From Deltaproteobacteria bacterium (lineage in GTDB: Bacteria > Desulfobacterota > Desulfobacteria > Desulfobacterales > Desulfatirhabdiaceae), in contig JACRBZ010000066.1 in NCBI GenBank assembly GCA_016219185.1, forward strand, positions 1 to 64,000: a stretch of 64,000 nt of DNA, read 5' to 3'. The notes under the pieces are model-generated. The model saw nothing but the letters and a program-made list of their open reading frames with translations. It did not search any database and was not told where the DNA came from. Both the position numbers and the translations under genes were made by a program. How positions within the stretch are numbered: position 1 is the stretch's first letter; every line of letters begins with the position of its first letter. This document shows, one piece after another, positions 26,741 to 36,047 of the stretch.

Positions 26741-28280
26741 GAACATCTCCTTCAGGCAGGGCAACGGTAAAAACAGATCCCCCGGGAACGCGACCAGTTA
26801 CCGACACGCACCCGCCGTGGGCTTCCACCAGCCGTCGCACCACGCTCAGACCCAGGCCCGCGCCTCGGCTCTTGGTCGTAAAAAAAGGTTTGAAAATCGT
26901 TTCGCAAAGCACTTGCGGAATGGTTTCTCCTTCATCTTCCACCCAAAAGACCACTTCCGGAGGTTTGTGATCGGATTTCCTTCGACGGCTGCTGACCCGA
27001 ATGGCCGTTCCATCCGGCGCAGCCTCGGCAGCGTTAAGGAGAAGGTTCAGCGCAACTTGCTCAATCTTGCGCCCATCCATGAGAAGGTCCGGAAGCTCGT
27101 CCAGATCCAGAATTACGTCCAGGCGTTTTTCCGCAAACTTCATCTCCAGGAGCTCGATGGTCTGCATGAGGATTGGATTGAGACTGCACGATGTTTTTTC
27201 CAGCGTAACGGGCTTTGCGAAATCAAGCACTTCCTGCAAAATGCCTTCAAGTCGATGCATTTCATGAACAGCGATATCCACCCGCCTGCGGTCGTTTCCA
27301 ACAAGCTCTGGATGGCGCTGAAGAATCTGAAGATTCATCTTGATGGCGGAGAGCGGATTGCGGATTTCATGAGAAAGCGATGTGGCAATCTGGGCAATAT
27401 CTGCAAGGCGTTCGGCCTCCCGCATCTTTTTCCCCAGCTCGATCCGTTCCGTGATGTCCCTGCAAATCCCGATCTGCGACCATCTGTCCCCATAATGAAT
27501 GGTTTTGAATTTAATCTCTGTGGGGGAAATATCCCCGGTCCGGGTAATTCTATCATACTCCAGGGCCGGAGAATCTTCTCCATCCGCGGGGATTTGATGC
27601 AGCCGGCTTAAAATAGCCGCGTGGTCGCAAGGGGTTATAAGTTCCAGAAAAGATTTTCCCAGCAAATCAGCACCGCCATACCCGTGCATGGCGCTGAAAG
27701 CCCGATTGGTGAATACGATCAAACCCTCGTGAATGACAACATACCCATCCGTGATATCTTCCACAAGTGTTTTGTATTTGAGCTCGGATTCACGGAGTTC
27801 GGCGGTTTTAAATGATACTTCCGTCTTCAGTTTCCGGGCGTAATCAATGAGCCGCCGGCGATGAAGCTTTTGAAAAAGGTCGCTGAACTGGTAAATGGTA
27901 TAGGCCATGCAGTCGTTCAGCTCAACAACTGCATGGTGGAAAGTCTCTATGTTGCAAGAAGCGGCAATAAGCGGCAGAATGATGTGGCGGAACAGATCAA
28001 ATGCTTTTTGAACATCGACCAGGGGAAAGTCCCCTTCAAGTCGCAAACGGGATATAGCCGCGATAAAACGGTCGAGCTCGTCTTTTTCGCCAAAAATCAG
28101 CAGACGGCAGTTGGCCGCAAAGGAAGCGCTGATGGTTTTTTGGAGTTCAGATTCCGGTCTTTGGGAATACCGCTCGCTGATCTCCGTTCGCAGGCGCTTA
28201 ACCCATTCGCGGATAATGGCATCCCGATATCGATGTAAAAAATCGGCCCAATCAAAATGGATGACTTCGGAAGGCTTCAT
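26718..28280 (-). CDS. PAS-domain sensor histidine kinase with an RsbRD-type N-terminal domain
   Basis: 520 residues from ATG 28280 (a GTG at 28319 gives 13 more residues but has a poor ribosome site). The N-terminal 140 residues (WADFLHRYRDAIIREWVKRL...) look like the RsbRD/RsbT co-antagonist N-terminal helical domain. A PAS domain follows (about 170-275), then HisKA with His304 in SLSHEIRNPLSAIK, and an HATPase (N-box LNLLLNAAEAA; GAGLGLSVVRRL). No membrane helix is seen, so it senses a cytoplasmic signal. It is coupled to the NtrC-type regulator downstream. Confidence 0.9.
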   Translation of the reverse strand: MKPSEVIHFDWADFLHRYRDAIIREWVKRLRTEISERYSQRPESELQKTISASFAANCRLLIFGEKDELDRFIAAISRLRLEGDFPLVDVQKAFDLFRHIILPLIAASCNIETFHHAVVELNDCMAYTIYQFSDLFQKLHRRRLIDYARKLKTEVSFKTAELRESELKYKTLVEDITDGYVVIHEGLIVFTNRAFSAMHGYGGADLLGKSFLELITPCDHAAILSRLHQIPADGEDSPALEYDRITRTGDISPTEIKFKTIHYGDRWSQIGICRDITERIELGKKMREAERLADIAQIATSLSHEIRNPLSAIKMNLQILQRHPELVGNDRRRVDIAVHEMHRLEGILQEVLDFAKPVTLEKTSCSLNPILMQTIELLEMKFAEKRLDVILDLDELPDLLMDGRKIEQVALNLLLNAAEAAPDGTAIRVSSRRRKSDHKPPEVVFWVEDEGETIPQVLCETIFKPFFTTKSRGAGLGLSVVRRLVEAHGGCVSVTGRVPGGSVFTVALPEGDVHANDFGG

Positions 28281-28567
28281 GGTTGTTGCTGATCCCCATA
28301 TGTGGGGGTCATGAACCACCCTTACAACGGCACATCGTTGAGAATGTTCATAACATGGATAATTTGCAAAATGTCAAATCAGATTTTTCATTTCCAACCT
28401 CTGATTCGCTGGTATCAGGATAAATCTATAGGGTTTCTTTGTCAATGTCATGTTGTCGATAACGCGTGGTAAATGTTTTTATGTTCATCCAGCGTTTCCC
28501 GGCCACCGTATGGCCTCGGTCAAGCAAAACATTTTCTTCAAACATAGGTGTTTTTATCGGGCTTTCA

Positions 28568-28601
28568 AAAGCAGTGCCTGTCCATAAAATGGCACTGCTT
28601 T
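28568..28601 (-). terminator. Rho-independent terminator of the DASS-paaK operon
   Basis: Perfect 11-bp arms AAAGCAGTGCC (28568-28578) and GGCACTGCTTT (28591-28601) with a 12-nt loop. On the minus strand the stem is followed by TTTTG. It is 59 nt past the stop of the 63-residue protein. The rest of the 379-bp gap up to the kinase gene shows nothing else. Confidence 0.75.
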
Positions 28602-28659
28602 CGACTGTTAGAACAGCTCTGCCTTGCGACTGTTATCGATTGTTACGGCAAGATTGAAC

Positions 28660-28851
28660 TTATCCGCTCCGACCATCCAGATCCGCGGGGTCCGTGATAT
28701 TGATTTCCAGCATTTTAAGACTGGCCAGAATCCTGGCAATATTCCGATCCAGGGCCGGAAAGAAAGCCCCCATTTCCTTAAGTTCAACGGCGTTCTGTTT
28801 CATCAACGCTATCTTTTGGCTCAGTTCCTTGATATCAAATTCCTGGTACAT
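28660..28851 (-). CDS. Small conserved-looking helical protein (63 aa)
   Basis: 63 residues, MYQEFDIKELSQKIALMKQN onward, predicted to be mostly helical with heptad-like hydrophobic spacing and ending in an acidic tail. ATG 28851 has an excellent ribosome site, AGAGGAGGTTCT, and the gene begins 15 nt after paaK, so it is very likely expressed. No family is recognised. Its place suggests an accessory to the PaaK-type ligase. Confidence 0.7.
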   Translation of the reverse strand: MYQEFDIKELSQKIALMKQNAVELKEMGAFFPALDRNIARILASLKMLEINITDPADLDGRSG

Positions 28852-28865
28852 AGAACCTCCTCTGC

Positions 28866-30200
28866 TCAGGGTTTTGTGCGCAAATCCTTGAAGCGCCGAG
28901 CCTTGACTTCATATCGCGGCAATGTTCCGATTGAATAAAATTCTAAATTATATCTCAGATTGGTTTTGAGCCGCAATTGATCCGTCAACTCACGTTCAAT
29001 TTCCCGGCGATTGTTCTCTGCATCCGGATTAAGTTCCACCTTGAGCGCGATCTGATCCGTATCGCCTGTTTTTTCGACAAGGACTTCATACTCGTTTCCC
29101 AGTCCCCGGATACTTCGAACCACTTCCTCAATGGCAGACGGTGCCAGAAGCACGCCCTTTACCTTGGTGATATCATCTGCCCGGCCCACGACGCCGCCCT
29201 TGATCAGCCGGTATGTTCTGCCGCAGGGGCACGCATGCTCCGCCCATTCAATCACATCCTTTGCATCAAACCGTACGCATGGCTGGGCGAGCCGGTCAAA
29301 GGCAGTGATGATCATCTTGCCTTTACGGCCCGGAGAAGTAATCATTTCTCCGGTCTCGATATCCTGGATTTCAACCAGAAACATCCCGTCATTCACATGA
29401 AGGCCGCCGGGCTGGGCCTGACATTCATAGGACCATGCCCCGATTTCAGTCGCGCCGGCATGGTCATACACCTTGGCCCCCCAGGCCGATTCCATCCGGT
29501 GTTTGGTGCTCGGAATGCTGGCACCGCACTCTCCGGCACAGGTGATTTTATCAATGGAAAGTGATGTCGGATCGATGCCCAGTTGATTCCGCGCGGTATC
29601 CGCCATTCCCAAAATATATGTCGGGGTTCCCATCAGGGCGGTTGCCTTCAGCTCCTGAATTTTCAATATCCTGGCGGCTGTATCCAGAACCCCTCCGGGG
29701 ATCACTTCACATCCGATTTTTTCCGCTCCGTAATGACCGGCCCAGAACGCCACAAAAATATTATATCCAAACGGGATAAAGACCCGATCCCTGGGGCGAT
29801 AACCCTGTGACCATAGAATATAGGACCAGCATTCCGCCCACCATTCCCAGTCCTGCCAGGTATCGGGCTGATAAACGGGCTGGCCGGTTGTGCCGCTGGT
29901 CTGGTGAAATTCGGCAACTTCATCCAGCGGCACACAGAGGGCATCCCCATACGGGAATGGATCTATTCGCTGAATATCCCGCATCATGGATTTTTCAACG
30001 GTCGGAACATGACGGATGTCTTCAAGAGACCGGATATCCCCGGGACGGATGCCGGCCTTATCATATAACCGGCGGTGAAATTTGGATCGATCGTATGCCC
30101 ACTGAAAAATACGCTGAAATTTCTTCAATTGCAGAATTTGAAGCTTCTCCGGATCCATGGTTTCCAGAACCGGATTCCAATAGGGTTGTTCTGATATCAT
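28866..30200 (-). CDS. paaK: Phenylacetate-CoA ligase (PaaK) family protein
   Basis: 444 residues, the usual PaaK length (shorter than other AMP ligases). Adenylate-binding TSGTTGQP is at 101-108, DHAGATEIG is the A5-like segment, and CPCGRTYRLI...GRADDITKVKGV the hinge region. It makes an aryl-acetyl-CoA or a related aryl-CoA from the free acid. ATG 30200 follows TTAAGGAAAGGTTAAGGC. It lies 69 nt after the DASS transporter gene, so acid import and activation seem linked. The paralogue's true substrate may differ from phenylacetate. Confidence 0.85.
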   Translation of the reverse strand: MISEQPYWNPVLETMDPEKLQILQLKKFQRIFQWAYDRSKFHRRLYDKAGIRPGDIRSLEDIRHVPTVEKSMMRDIQRIDPFPYGDALCVPLDEVAEFHQTSGTTGQPVYQPDTWQDWEWWAECWSYILWSQGYRPRDRVFIPFGYNIFVAFWAGHYGAEKIGCEVIPGGVLDTAARILKIQELKATALMGTPTYILGMADTARNQLGIDPTSLSIDKITCAGECGASIPSTKHRMESAWGAKVYDHAGATEIGAWSYECQAQPGGLHVNDGMFLVEIQDIETGEMITSPGRKGKMIITAFDRLAQPCVRFDAKDVIEWAEHACPCGRTYRLIKGGVVGRADDITKVKGVLLAPSAIEEVVRSIRGLGNEYEVLVEKTGDTDQIALKVELNPDAENNRREIERELTDQLRLKTNLRYNLEFYSIGTLPRYEVKARRFKDLRTKP

Positions 30201-30269
30201 GCCTTAACCTTTCCTTAAATGATGAGAGGGTCTGAGAGATCAAAGACGATTGTCATATTTTGCAGGGCA

Positions 30270-31676
30270 TTAACCCGGCATCAGCCCCGTGGCTCTCCAG
30301 TAAACGGAGCTGACAAGAATGCCCACGATCACGGCAACCGCGTAAAGCACGCCCGCCAGCGTTACATGACTGTTCGACCACCCCCTTGACTTTGTCACGG
30401 AGTCTGCAATTGTGATGAATGGCTGATGATAGGCCATGAAAAAGGAGTTCCCCGCGGCAATGACAGCAACACTGACCAGTACCGGATGCAGTCCGAATTT
30501 CTGATAAAGCGGGATGAAAACGGGAGAAAGAAGGGCGATCGTCGTAAAGCCCCAGGGGATATCGACAAATCGGATGCACCATAGAATGACCGTACCGACC
30601 AGCAGAAACGTCAGGGGGGATGCGGCCAGGGAAAGGATACCGGGCTCGATGATGGGTTTGAACCAATCCGAGATACCCGCCTTTACAAACATGGCTGTCA
30701 GGCTCATGACGATTGCAAAAAAATTAATGATATCCCAGTTCACGCCCGTTGAAATATCCGGAAGATTGATGATGCCAAAGATTATCAGGGCTGCAAAAGC
30801 CATCAGGGCTGCCACCGTTGTATTGATGCCCGTATATTTTTCCGTTGAAAAAAGAATCAGTGCAAGAATAAGGATGGTGGCACAGATGATTTCCTGCTTG
30901 GTAATTTTGCCCAGGGCCGCATATTGTTCCCTGAAAGTATCCCGGTTGAGCTGAAGGGGTTGCTCCGGCTTAAGGAAGATATAGAGAAGCACCAGAAACA
31001 GAATCGTGATGAAAAACCAGGGAAAGGCCATGTACTGAAACCATGCGCCGGGCGTGGCAAGCACCTTCATTTCGGGCGGGTAAAAACCCATCATGAAAAT
31101 TCCCCACAACGAGCCGGTCTGCCAGCCAATACCCGGCAGAAGTGCTGTTCCCCATGCCGTAAAACAAATCAGGGCCGAGCCTTTGGATCGATCCTCCAGC
31201 TTGCAGGCTTCCACAAGGCTGATGGCAATGGGCATCACGATGGCGATTCTTACCGTAATGGATGGCGTCAGGGCCGAAAGGGCCAGGCCGATAATGAACC
31301 AACTGATACATATGGTCAGGTAGCTTGGCTCAAAGGTTTTCAGAACAAAATACGAGATCCGTTTCCCCAGTCCTGTTTTTATCAGGGTAAATCCGAAAAA
31401 AAGCGCCGGAACCAAAACCCATACTGCAGGACTGGTGTATCCTTTGGTAACGACATCCAGCGGCAGTTTGAAGATGAGGCCGCCGGCAAGCAGGATGGCG
31501 CCTCCCGCGAAATAGGGAATGCTGCCGGTCCTGAAAATCCAAAAGGATAGGCAAACCAGCGCTACTCCGATAATTCCATTTCCCTGGGGAGAAAGACCGG
31601 AAAACGGCTTGGCGGATGCAATGATAATCGCAAGCACAACAAAGACAAAGATACCCAGTTTTCGTGTGTTACTCAT
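30270..31676 (-). CDS. DASS (SLC13/CitT) family sodium:anion symporter
   Basis: 468 residues with about 12-14 membrane helices. The repeated inverted hairpin regions contain SALTPSITVRIAIVMPIAISLVEA and the C-terminal AAGNSFFMAYHQPF stretch, as in divalent-anion:Na+ symporters. It imports a di- or monocarboxylate in the inner membrane. ATG 31676 follows AGAGGAGGGATTA. A near-perfect sigma-54 promoter lies 87-102 nt upstream. With paaK downstream, the cargo is probably an aromatic acid (inferred). Confidence 0.85.
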   Translation of the reverse strand: MSNTRKLGIFVFVVLAIIIASAKPFSGLSPQGNGIIGVALVCLSFWIFRTGSIPYFAGGAILLAGGLIFKLPLDVVTKGYTSPAVWVLVPALFFGFTLIKTGLGKRISYFVLKTFEPSYLTICISWFIIGLALSALTPSITVRIAIVMPIAISLVEACKLEDRSKGSALICFTAWGTALLPGIGWQTGSLWGIFMMGFYPPEMKVLATPGAWFQYMAFPWFFITILFLVLLYIFLKPEQPLQLNRDTFREQYAALGKITKQEIICATILILALILFSTEKYTGINTTVAALMAFAALIIFGIINLPDISTGVNWDIINFFAIVMSLTAMFVKAGISDWFKPIIEPGILSLAASPLTFLLVGTVILWCIRFVDIPWGFTTIALLSPVFIPLYQKFGLHPVLVSVAVIAAGNSFFMAYHQPFITIADSVTKSRGWSNSHVTLAGVLYAVAVIVGILVSSVYWRATGLMPG

Positions 31677-31697
31677 TAATCCCTCCTCTTTTTTAAA

Positions 31698-31758
31698 AAT
31701 GCATTGTTTGAGTTCTTTATGAAAAAAATACGATTCATGAATTCAAAAACAATGCATT
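31698..31758 (-). promoter_or_regulatory. Long inverted repeat in the DASS leader
   Basis: AATGCATTGTTT (31698-31709) and AAACAATGCATT (31747-31758) are perfect 12-bp arms separated by 37 nt. They lie between the sigma-54 promoter and the start codon and could form an mRNA stem or an operator. Confidence 0.45.
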
Positions 31759-31762
31759 GAAT

Positions 31763-31778
31763 AGCAATGGATGTGCCA
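31763..31778 (-). promoter_or_regulatory. Sigma-54 (-24/-12) promoter for the DASS-paaK operon
   Basis: The minus strand reads TGGCACATCCATTGCT, a complete match to TGGCAC-N5-TTGCW. Transcription would begin near 31751. The NtrC-type gene at 25379-26740 is the nearest likely activator. Confidence 0.85.
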
Positions 31779-31852
31779 AAAAGATAAGATTCAGAAATCA
31801 GGACGCAAAATAGAGCATTCAGAAAATACAGGTTTATAAAAACATTTGATAT

Positions 31853-31892
31853 CCATCTGTTTTACAGGAATAAACGATTTGTTTTCAGATGG
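31853..31892. promoter_or_regulatory. Candidate enhancer dyad for the DASS promoter
   Basis: CCATCTG (31853-31859) and CAGATGG (31886-31892) form a spaced inverted repeat 75-115 bp upstream of the -24 element. The rest of the 444-bp gap (31677-32121) shows no gene. Confidence 0.35.
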
Positions 31893-32121
31893 TTGTTAGA
31901 GGAGAAATTCTTGGGGAATTCCGACAAAGGAGAGGAATGTGAACGATATGCGATGAAAATTTATTTCGGGAAATGAAAATAATTTTCAGGGGTTTTTGCG
32001 CCAACAGGGGCAAGGAGAGGGTCTGATGTTTCTTTCAAGTCGTTTCACCGGTGCCCCCTTGAAATCAATATGTTTTTATTGATCGCGTAATCTGATGGTG
32101 CAAACCTGACCTTGGTTTGGA

Positions 32122-35100
32122 TTATCCCTTGTCGAGGGCTGCTGCGACCTTCTTCGAGAGTTCGTTTATCGTTACGGGCTTCATGATGAACTCCCGGATA
32201 CCCGTGGATCTGGCATTTTCCTCGGTGATCATTTCGTTATAACCGGTGCATAAAATGATCGGCTCATCCGGCCGGATGTTCAGGATCTCCTTGGCCAGCG
32301 CGAGACCGGTCATATGTGGCATCGTGTAGTCGGTAATCACCAGGTCGAATTGATCCGGTTGGGAGCGAAAGAGCTCCAGCGCTTCCATGGCACTCGTTCT
32401 GGCGATCACTTCATAACCCAGGAATTCCAGTATCTGCTGCACCAGTTCAACCAGGGTCTTTTCATCGTCCACAAAAAGAATGCGACCCCTGCCTTTTGAA
32501 ACAACGGACAGGCTCTCGGGTGTATCCTTTTTCAAGTCTTCGATCCTTGGAATGAAAAGGTGGAAAACCGTTCCCTTGCCCACCTGACTGGAAACACTGA
32601 GGGTTCCGTTGTGGCGTTTTACAATGCCATGGACCACGGACAGGCCCATTCCCGTGCCTTCTCCCGATCTCTTGGTGGTAAAAAACGGATCGAACATGCG
32701 ATCCATAACACCGCGATCCATGCCATGGCCAGTGTCACTGACGGTAAGTTGAATGTATGATCCGGGTTTCAGTTCCGGATTGGGCTGCGCATCCGATTCA
32801 GAATCCACATCCGAAAGGCTTACCTCCAGGATTCCGCCTTTTTCCCGCATGGCATGGGCCGCAGTGGTTCCCAGATTCATCAGTACCTGGTGAATCTGGG
32901 TCGGATCGGCCAGAATCCTGCTTTCAGATGAAGACGACAGATTCTGGCGGATCTCGATGGTCGACGGAAGGGTCGCACGAAGCAGTTGAAGGGCTTCCTT
33001 TACAATGATGCTCACGCGAACCGGCTTGAGTTCCTCGGCACCCTGGCGACTGAAAAGGAGAATCTGCTGGACAAGATCCCTGGCCCGGGAAGACGCCTTG
33101 ATGACTTGTTCCAGGTTTCTATATTCCGGGGTTTCCTGGGGCATCGTAGATCGGGTCAATTCGGTATAGCCCAGAATGGCGGCAAGGATGTTGTTGAAAT
33201 CATGAGCAATGCCTCCTGCCAGCGTACCGATTGCCTCCATTTTCTGGGCTTGTCGGACCTGTTTTTCCAGCTTGATTTCCTGCGTGACATCCCGGTTGAC
33301 CGATACATATCGAATGACGTTGCCGAAGGTATCCTTAACAGGCGAGATTTTGGTTTCGAATTCACACAAACTGCCGTCTCTGATTCTGTTGACGATATGT
33401 CCCGACCAGACCTGGCCGCTGGAGATCCGGGTCCACATCGTTTTGTAAAACGCATCATCGTGCTGATCGCTTCGCAAAATGGTAAAATTATGCCCGACAA
33501 GCTCTTCACGGCCAAAACCGGTGGCCTTTTCCGTGGCAGGGTTGACGTATTCGATTTTGCCATATTTATCCGTCAGGATAATGGCATCTGCGGCATGTTC
33601 GATGGCAGTGGCGAGCCCCAACCGCTCTTCCTCTGATCGCTTCCGGCTCGTAATGTCGGTATAAAGCGCCTGGCTGGAGGGCTGGGTTCCGGATTCGATG
33701 ATATTGGCAAAAACCTCCACCCAATGTAAGGTCCCATCTTTTCGAATAATGCGGAACTCGTATCGCGGTTCGGCGGGTTTTCCCATCAGCCGGTCCAGGT
33801 TGCGTTCCCTGACAAAAGCCCTGTCATCCGGATGGACCAGGTTCCAGATCTGTTCTGAATCCAGGGAAAGCGCCTCCTCCGAAGTATAGCCGAAAATCCG
33901 GGTCCATGTTGGATTGACGTAGATAAAAGTCGGCGGGATTCCTTTAAACACGGCGATTCCCTGAAGCGATTGATCAGCCAGTAACCGATATCTTTCCTCG
34001 CTTTCTCTCAGCGCAGCCCCCGCCAGTTTCCGTGTGGAAATGTCCCTGCATAGAGAAAGAATTACAGGACCTTCCGCTGTTTTGATCAGGGCGGCATTAA
34101 TCTCTACGGGAATAATGGCTCCGGTTGCATCCACATAATCAATTTCAAGATTTCTTACAAAACCGCTCTCAACACACCGTTCAACCTCCTTAGCGTTTCT
34201 TTCAAGATCGTGTGTCGCAGTCCATCCGGTCACCTTTTTCCCCATTATTTCCTGCAAGGTGTCATGTCCCGTCAATCTTACGTATTCTGCATTTGCGTCC
34301 AGGACCCTGCCTTGCAGATCCAGAATCACGTACCCGGTATTCGTGGTTTCAATCAAAGTCCGGTATTTCTCTTCACTCTCCCGCAGGGCTTTCTCCACAT
34401 TTTTGAGGTCAATGATGTTAACTTTGAGTTCTTCAACATTTATTCCCAAAGACTGGTACAATACTCTGATATTGCTTTGCATTTTATTTATTGAAAACAC
34501 AAGCTGGTCCAGTTCGTCCTTTCCTGAATGCTTTTTCAATCCGCGTTGCAGTTCAAGTGGGGCATCCGCGCGGTTCATGTCCAGAGATCCGGCATAAACC
34601 GCGATGGAATGAAGATGCCGGCCTACCTGAAAATGGAAGAGGAAATAAATAAACATGGAAACAATAATAATTTCAAATGCCTGTGTGAGAAGGATGAGAA
34701 TTGCCCTGTCAATCAGGCGCTGATAGACCCCGTCCATTCCGGCAACGACGGACAGCATGCCGAGATCGTATTCTTTACCATCGGATGTATAACGCAGCAG
34801 GAACTGACGGCGGATGCCGCCTTCGGATTCGGGAGTTCCCAGAGCAATGATGCGGCCATCCGTCTGTTTGATTTCCAGATACTGAATGTCCGGCAGTCTC
34901 AGAACACCTTCCATCTGAATCTTCAGCAGATCATCGTCAAGTTCCCATAAACTTCGGATAATCCCCGTCAGATGGCTTCCCGCTATTTGCCGGATTCGGT
35001 CCTCGATCCGTGAGACATCCTTACGATAGTCCAGAAACAATTGGAAAAGGGTCACAAGGCATATGAGCAGGGTGCTGAATAGGAAAATGTATAGAATCAG

Positions 35101-35154
35101 CCTGCGGGCGATACTGGATTTAAAGCTGAGCGGAAAATCGGTCTGATTGCTCAT
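32122..35154 (-). CDS. Membrane-bound multi-PAS hybrid sensor histidine kinase
   Basis: 1010 residues (ATG 35154; TTG 35160 adds two). Two membrane helices at about 18-45 and 150-175 enclose a periplasmic sensor. Then come a HAMP-like stretch, three PAS domains (about 265-385, 390-510, 520-640), HisKA with His near 650 (IAHDFNNILAA), HATPase (GTGMGLSVVHGI) and a C-terminal receiver with Asp near 940 (VITDYTMP). The final output partner, an Hpt or response regulator, is not adjacent. It may sense a signal related to the neighbouring ABC transporter, but this is only positional. Confidence 0.92.
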   Translation of the reverse strand: MSNQTDFPLSFKSSIARRLILYIFLFSTLLICLVTLFQLFLDYRKDVSRIEDRIRQIAGSHLTGIIRSLWELDDDLLKIQMEGVLRLPDIQYLEIKQTDGRIIALGTPESEGGIRRQFLLRYTSDGKEYDLGMLSVVAGMDGVYQRLIDRAILILLTQAFEIIIVSMFIYFLFHFQVGRHLHSIAVYAGSLDMNRADAPLELQRGLKKHSGKDELDQLVFSINKMQSNIRVLYQSLGINVEELKVNIIDLKNVEKALRESEEKYRTLIETTNTGYVILDLQGRVLDANAEYVRLTGHDTLQEIMGKKVTGWTATHDLERNAKEVERCVESGFVRNLEIDYVDATGAIIPVEINAALIKTAEGPVILSLCRDISTRKLAGAALRESEERYRLLADQSLQGIAVFKGIPPTFIYVNPTWTRIFGYTSEEALSLDSEQIWNLVHPDDRAFVRERNLDRLMGKPAEPRYEFRIIRKDGTLHWVEVFANIIESGTQPSSQALYTDITSRKRSEEERLGLATAIEHAADAIILTDKYGKIEYVNPATEKATGFGREELVGHNFTILRSDQHDDAFYKTMWTRISSGQVWSGHIVNRIRDGSLCEFETKISPVKDTFGNVIRYVSVNRDVTQEIKLEKQVRQAQKMEAIGTLAGGIAHDFNNILAAILGYTELTRSTMPQETPEYRNLEQVIKASSRARDLVQQILLFSRQGAEELKPVRVSIIVKEALQLLRATLPSTIEIRQNLSSSSESRILADPTQIHQVLMNLGTTAAHAMREKGGILEVSLSDVDSESDAQPNPELKPGSYIQLTVSDTGHGMDRGVMDRMFDPFFTTKRSGEGTGMGLSVVHGIVKRHNGTLSVSSQVGKGTVFHLFIPRIEDLKKDTPESLSVVSKGRGRILFVDDEKTLVELVQQILEFLGYEVIARTSAMEALELFRSQPDQFDLVITDYTMPHMTGLALAKEILNIRPDEPIILCTGYNEMITEENARSTGIREFIMKPVTINELSKKVAAALDKG

Positions 35155-35298
35155 CTGCAATTGTCTTTACTGTTAGGGGGGAAGGATATGATGCCAGGAC
35201 GGAAAAATCATTACATAAACGAAGTTTGCCGAATTTCTCGGATATAGTCAATTGAAAGAATGCATTTGATCCGAAGATTCCGGCGCAGGGTTTGCCGA

Positions 35299-36033
35299 TT
35301 AGATCGCCGATTCTTTGCGATAGCCTTTTTTGCCCAGATAAGCCTGCTGTACATCCTTGTGTTCCAGGAGCATGGCGCCTTTTCCTTCGATGGCCACCCT
35401 GCCGGTTTCAAGAACATATCCCCTGTCGGCAATCTGGAGCGCGGCCCTGGCATTCTGTTCGATGAGCAGGATGGTTTTACCTTCCGCTTTCAGATTCTGG
35501 AGGATGCAAAAGATCTCCCGAATTACCAGCGGGGCGAGCCCCATGGAGGGTTCATCCAGAATGAGAAGCCGGGGCCGGGACATGAGGGCACGGCTGATGG
35601 CCAGCATCTGTTGCTCTCCGCCGCTCAGGGTTCCGGCCAGTTGAAGCCGTCTTTGGCGCAAAATGGGAAAGATGTCAAACATCCGGTAGATGTCTTGCTT
35701 TACCTGGCGGCTGTTTCTTCTATGGATAAAGCCTCCCATCTGCAGGTTGACCTCAACGGACAGGGTTGAAAAAACATGTCTGCCTTCCGGAACGACAGCG
35801 ATGCCGCGTTCAACAATGGCCTCGGGCCAAAGTCCCTGAATGGCGGTTCCCTGAAATGTGACGACGCCTTTTTCCGGCCGCGTCAGGCCGCAGATGGTAT
35901 GAACAAGCGTGCTTTTTCCGGCCCCGTTGGCGCCGATTAAAGCCACCATCTCGCCGGCTCGGACCTGAAGCGATATCCCCTTCAGGGCATGGATATTCCC
36001 ATAATAGGTATGAATGTCAGAGACTGTCAGCAT
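35299..36033 (-). CDS. livF: Branched-chain-type amino-acid ABC transporter ATPase LivF
   Basis: 244 residues. Walker A GANGAGKS (33-40), signature LSGGEQQMLA, Walker B LLILDEPSMGL. It is the second ATPase of a HAAT-family importer. ATG 36033 follows AAAGGAATATGTTGA. It is the last gene of the livKHMGF operon. Confidence 0.95.
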   Translation of the reverse strand: MLTVSDIHTYYGNIHALKGISLQVRAGEMVALIGANGAGKSTLVHTICGLTRPEKGVVTFQGTAIQGLWPEAIVERGIAVVPEGRHVFSTLSVEVNLQMGGFIHRRNSRQVKQDIYRMFDIFPILRQRRLQLAGTLSGGEQQMLAISRALMSRPRLLILDEPSMGLAPLVIREIFCILQNLKAEGKTILLIEQNARAALQIADRGYVLETGRVAIEGKGAMLLEHKDVQQAYLGKKGYRKESAI

Positions 36034-36047
36034 TCAACATATTCCTT

